Origin: a virus
Virus record (IMG/VR): IMGVR_UViG_3300042691_040362
Location: 40,955-104,954 of that record
Reading direction: 5' to 3' (one strand)
Length of the DNA: 64,000 nucleotides
Both the position numbers and the translations under genes were made by a program. The notes under the pieces are model-generated. The model did not search any database. It was not told the origin of the DNA and was given only the letters and a program-made list of their open reading frames with translations. Positions 62,854 to 64,000 of the stretch are shown here, one piece after another (the first letter of the stretch is position 1; each line of letters begins with the position of its first letter).

Positions 62854-64000
62854 ATGGCAGATACAAGTATTTTTACTAGATTAAAAAGATTATTTTCAAC
62901 TGATGTCATCATCCGTAATGAGGGTGGGAATCAAATTAAAGTAATGGATGTTGATTCAATTCAACAAAGTGGACAATATAAAAACAATTCATTAATTGAT
63001 AGATATAGTAGGATATATTCCGCGAATGCTACCTCACTTTATGGTCAACAATTAAATGTTAACTATCAATATTTAAGAGCCCAATTATACTCAGATTACG
63101 ATGTAATGGATAATGATGCAATTGTTGCTTCTGCTCTAGATATAATCTCAGATGAATGTACATTAAAAAATGAGATGGGTGAGGTACTTCAAATTCGTAG
63201 TTCAGATGAAGATGTACAAAAAATTCTTTATAACTTATTCTACGATGTTTTGAACATAGAATTTAATATGTGGTCGTGGATTCGTCAAATGAATAAATAT
63301 GGTGATTTCTTTTTAAAATTAGAAATCGCTGAAAAATTTGGAGTATACAATGTTATTCCTTATACCGCATATCATATCATGCGCCAGGAGAATTATGATA
63401 AAGAAAACCCTTCAGCAGTAAGGTTCGCATTTTCTCCTGATGGATATGTTGGTGGAACTGCAGGTCAATATCCTGTCCCTAACCAGAGGCAAGATGAAGC
63501 AAATGGGATTTATTTTGATAATTATGAAATGGCTCATTTTAGATTATTAACTGATGTTAACTATCTTCCTTATGGTCGTTCATATATTGAACCAGCTCGT
63601 AAATTATTTAAACAATATGTGTTAATGGAAGATGCTATGTTGATTCATAGAATCTCTCGTGCCCCAGAAAAACGTATTTTTTATATCAATGTTGGTGCTA
63701 TTCCTCCTAATGAAGTAGAAAACTTCATGAAGAAGACTATTACCACAATGAAAAAAACACCATATATAGACGAAAAAACAGGTGAATATAATTTAAAATA
63801 TAACATGCAAAACATGTTGGAAGATTTTTATATTCCTGTTCGCGGTAATGATCAAACAACTAAAATTGATACCACTAAAGGTTTAGAATATAATGGTATT
63901 GAAGATGTAGCTTATTTAAGAGATAAATTGTTTGCTGCTTTAAAAGTACCTAAAGCATTTATGGGTTATGAGAAAGACTTAACTGGTAAAGCAACATTAG
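62854..64000 (+). CDS. Portal protein (gp20-like), cut by window end
   Basis: First 382 residues. DVMDNDAIVASALDIISDEC near 89-108, ENYDKENPSAVRFAF, IYFDNYEMAHFRLLTDVNYL and PYGRSYIEPARKLFKQYVLM, HRISRAPEKRIFYINVG are typical of T4-type portal proteins. The portal is the dodecameric gate of the head. Gene order terminase-portal matches T4-like phages. Stop is beyond the window. Confidence 0.92.
   Translation, partial: MADTSIFTRLKRLFSTDVIIRNEGGNQIKVMDVDSIQQSGQYKNNSLIDRYSRIYSANATSLYGQQLNVNYQYLRAQLYSDYDVMDNDAIVASALDIISDECTLKNEMGEVLQIRSSDEDVQKILYNLFYDVLNIEFNMWSWIRQMNKYGDFFLKLEIAEKFGVYNVIPYTAYHIMRQENYDKENPSAVRFAFSPDGYVGGTAGQYPVPNQRQDEANGIYFDNYEMAHFRLLTDVNYLPYGRSYIEPARKLFKQYVLMEDAMLIHRISRAPEKRIFYINVGAIPPNEVENFMKKTITTMKKTPYIDEKTGEYNLKYNMQNMLEDFYIPVRGNDQTTKIDTTKGLEYNGIEDVAYLRDKLFAALKVPKAFMGYEKDLTGKATL

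Noticed and set aside
1-64000. Alternative genetic code (TAG or TGA reassigned)
   Set aside because: Conserved genes end at all three stops at expected places, and in-frame TAG/TGA do not interrupt recognised domains.
1-64000. Diversity-generating retroelement or reverse transcriptase
   Set aside because: No reverse transcriptase motif or variable/template repeat pair was seen near the fibre-like genes.

Overview
The window is one end-to-end stretch of a large, AT-rich, T4-like contractile-tailed phage (myovirus) that most likely infects a Bacteroidetes host. The phage assignment rests on recognisable gp55-type late sigma factor, gp25 and gp6 baseplate wedge proteins, a central-spike protein, DnaG/gp61-type primase, gp17-type large terminase and gp20-type portal. 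The host assignment is inference: promoters have a TAnnTTTG-like -7 box (TATATTTA), genes have A-rich leaders without Shine-Dalgarno sequences, and one secreted protein has a PKD domain and an ending that resembles a type IX secretion signal. All genes but one run on the + strand.

Layout. 1-22.4 kb: about 60 small early/middle genes, mostly hypothetical, with a RecA/RadA-like ATPase, two DUF932 proteins, a metallophosphoesterase, a SWIM zinc finger protein, an AT-hook protein and a nucleotidyltransferase. Several families are duplicated in tandem or dispersed. Embedded at 17.5-19.0 kb and 21.3-21.6 kb are gene-free stretches: a tRNA-like RNA with a strong acceptor and T arm but no anticodon arm, a GC-rich structured RNA with its own promoter and terminator, an inverted pair of G-run/C-run tracts, and a GC-rich palindromic island. 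22.4-27.2 kb: phosphoribosyltransferase, GIY-YIG-type protein, HD phosphohydrolase, late sigma factor, and a single minus-strand gene. 27.2-43.4 kb: baseplate, spike and tail structural operon. 43.4-45.6 kb: GIY-YIG nuclease, primase, PD-(D/E)XK nuclease. 45.6-60.7 kb: a block of diverse enzymes and unknowns, many starting with a short amphipathic helix like the T4 capsid targeting sequence and holding (L/I)xE-(A/S) sites like those cut by the T4 prohead protease. 60.7-64 kb: anchored protein, terminase large subunit and the start of the portal gene (cut by the window end).

Regulation. Two promoter classes are visible. Class I (GGATTACAA, exactly 12 nt, TATATTTA) occurs at least 42 times; the spacing was the same in every copy I accepted. 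Six copies are built into an intrinsic terminator, so the hairpin ending one operon carries the upstream box of the promoter starting the next. Class II (TATTTATAA followed by A-rich DNA) lies 4-25 nt before late genes and is the likely target of the gp55-like sigma factor. Many early genes share a leader ending in (A/G)GTTATG.

How it may work together (inference): class I units express many small host-takeover genes from individually terminated operons; the gp55-like factor then switches on the structural operons and the tagged-cargo block. The most interesting candidates for undescribed biology are the terminator-promoter hybrids, the tagged cargo block with its presumptive cleavage sites, and the two unusual RNAs around 18 kb.
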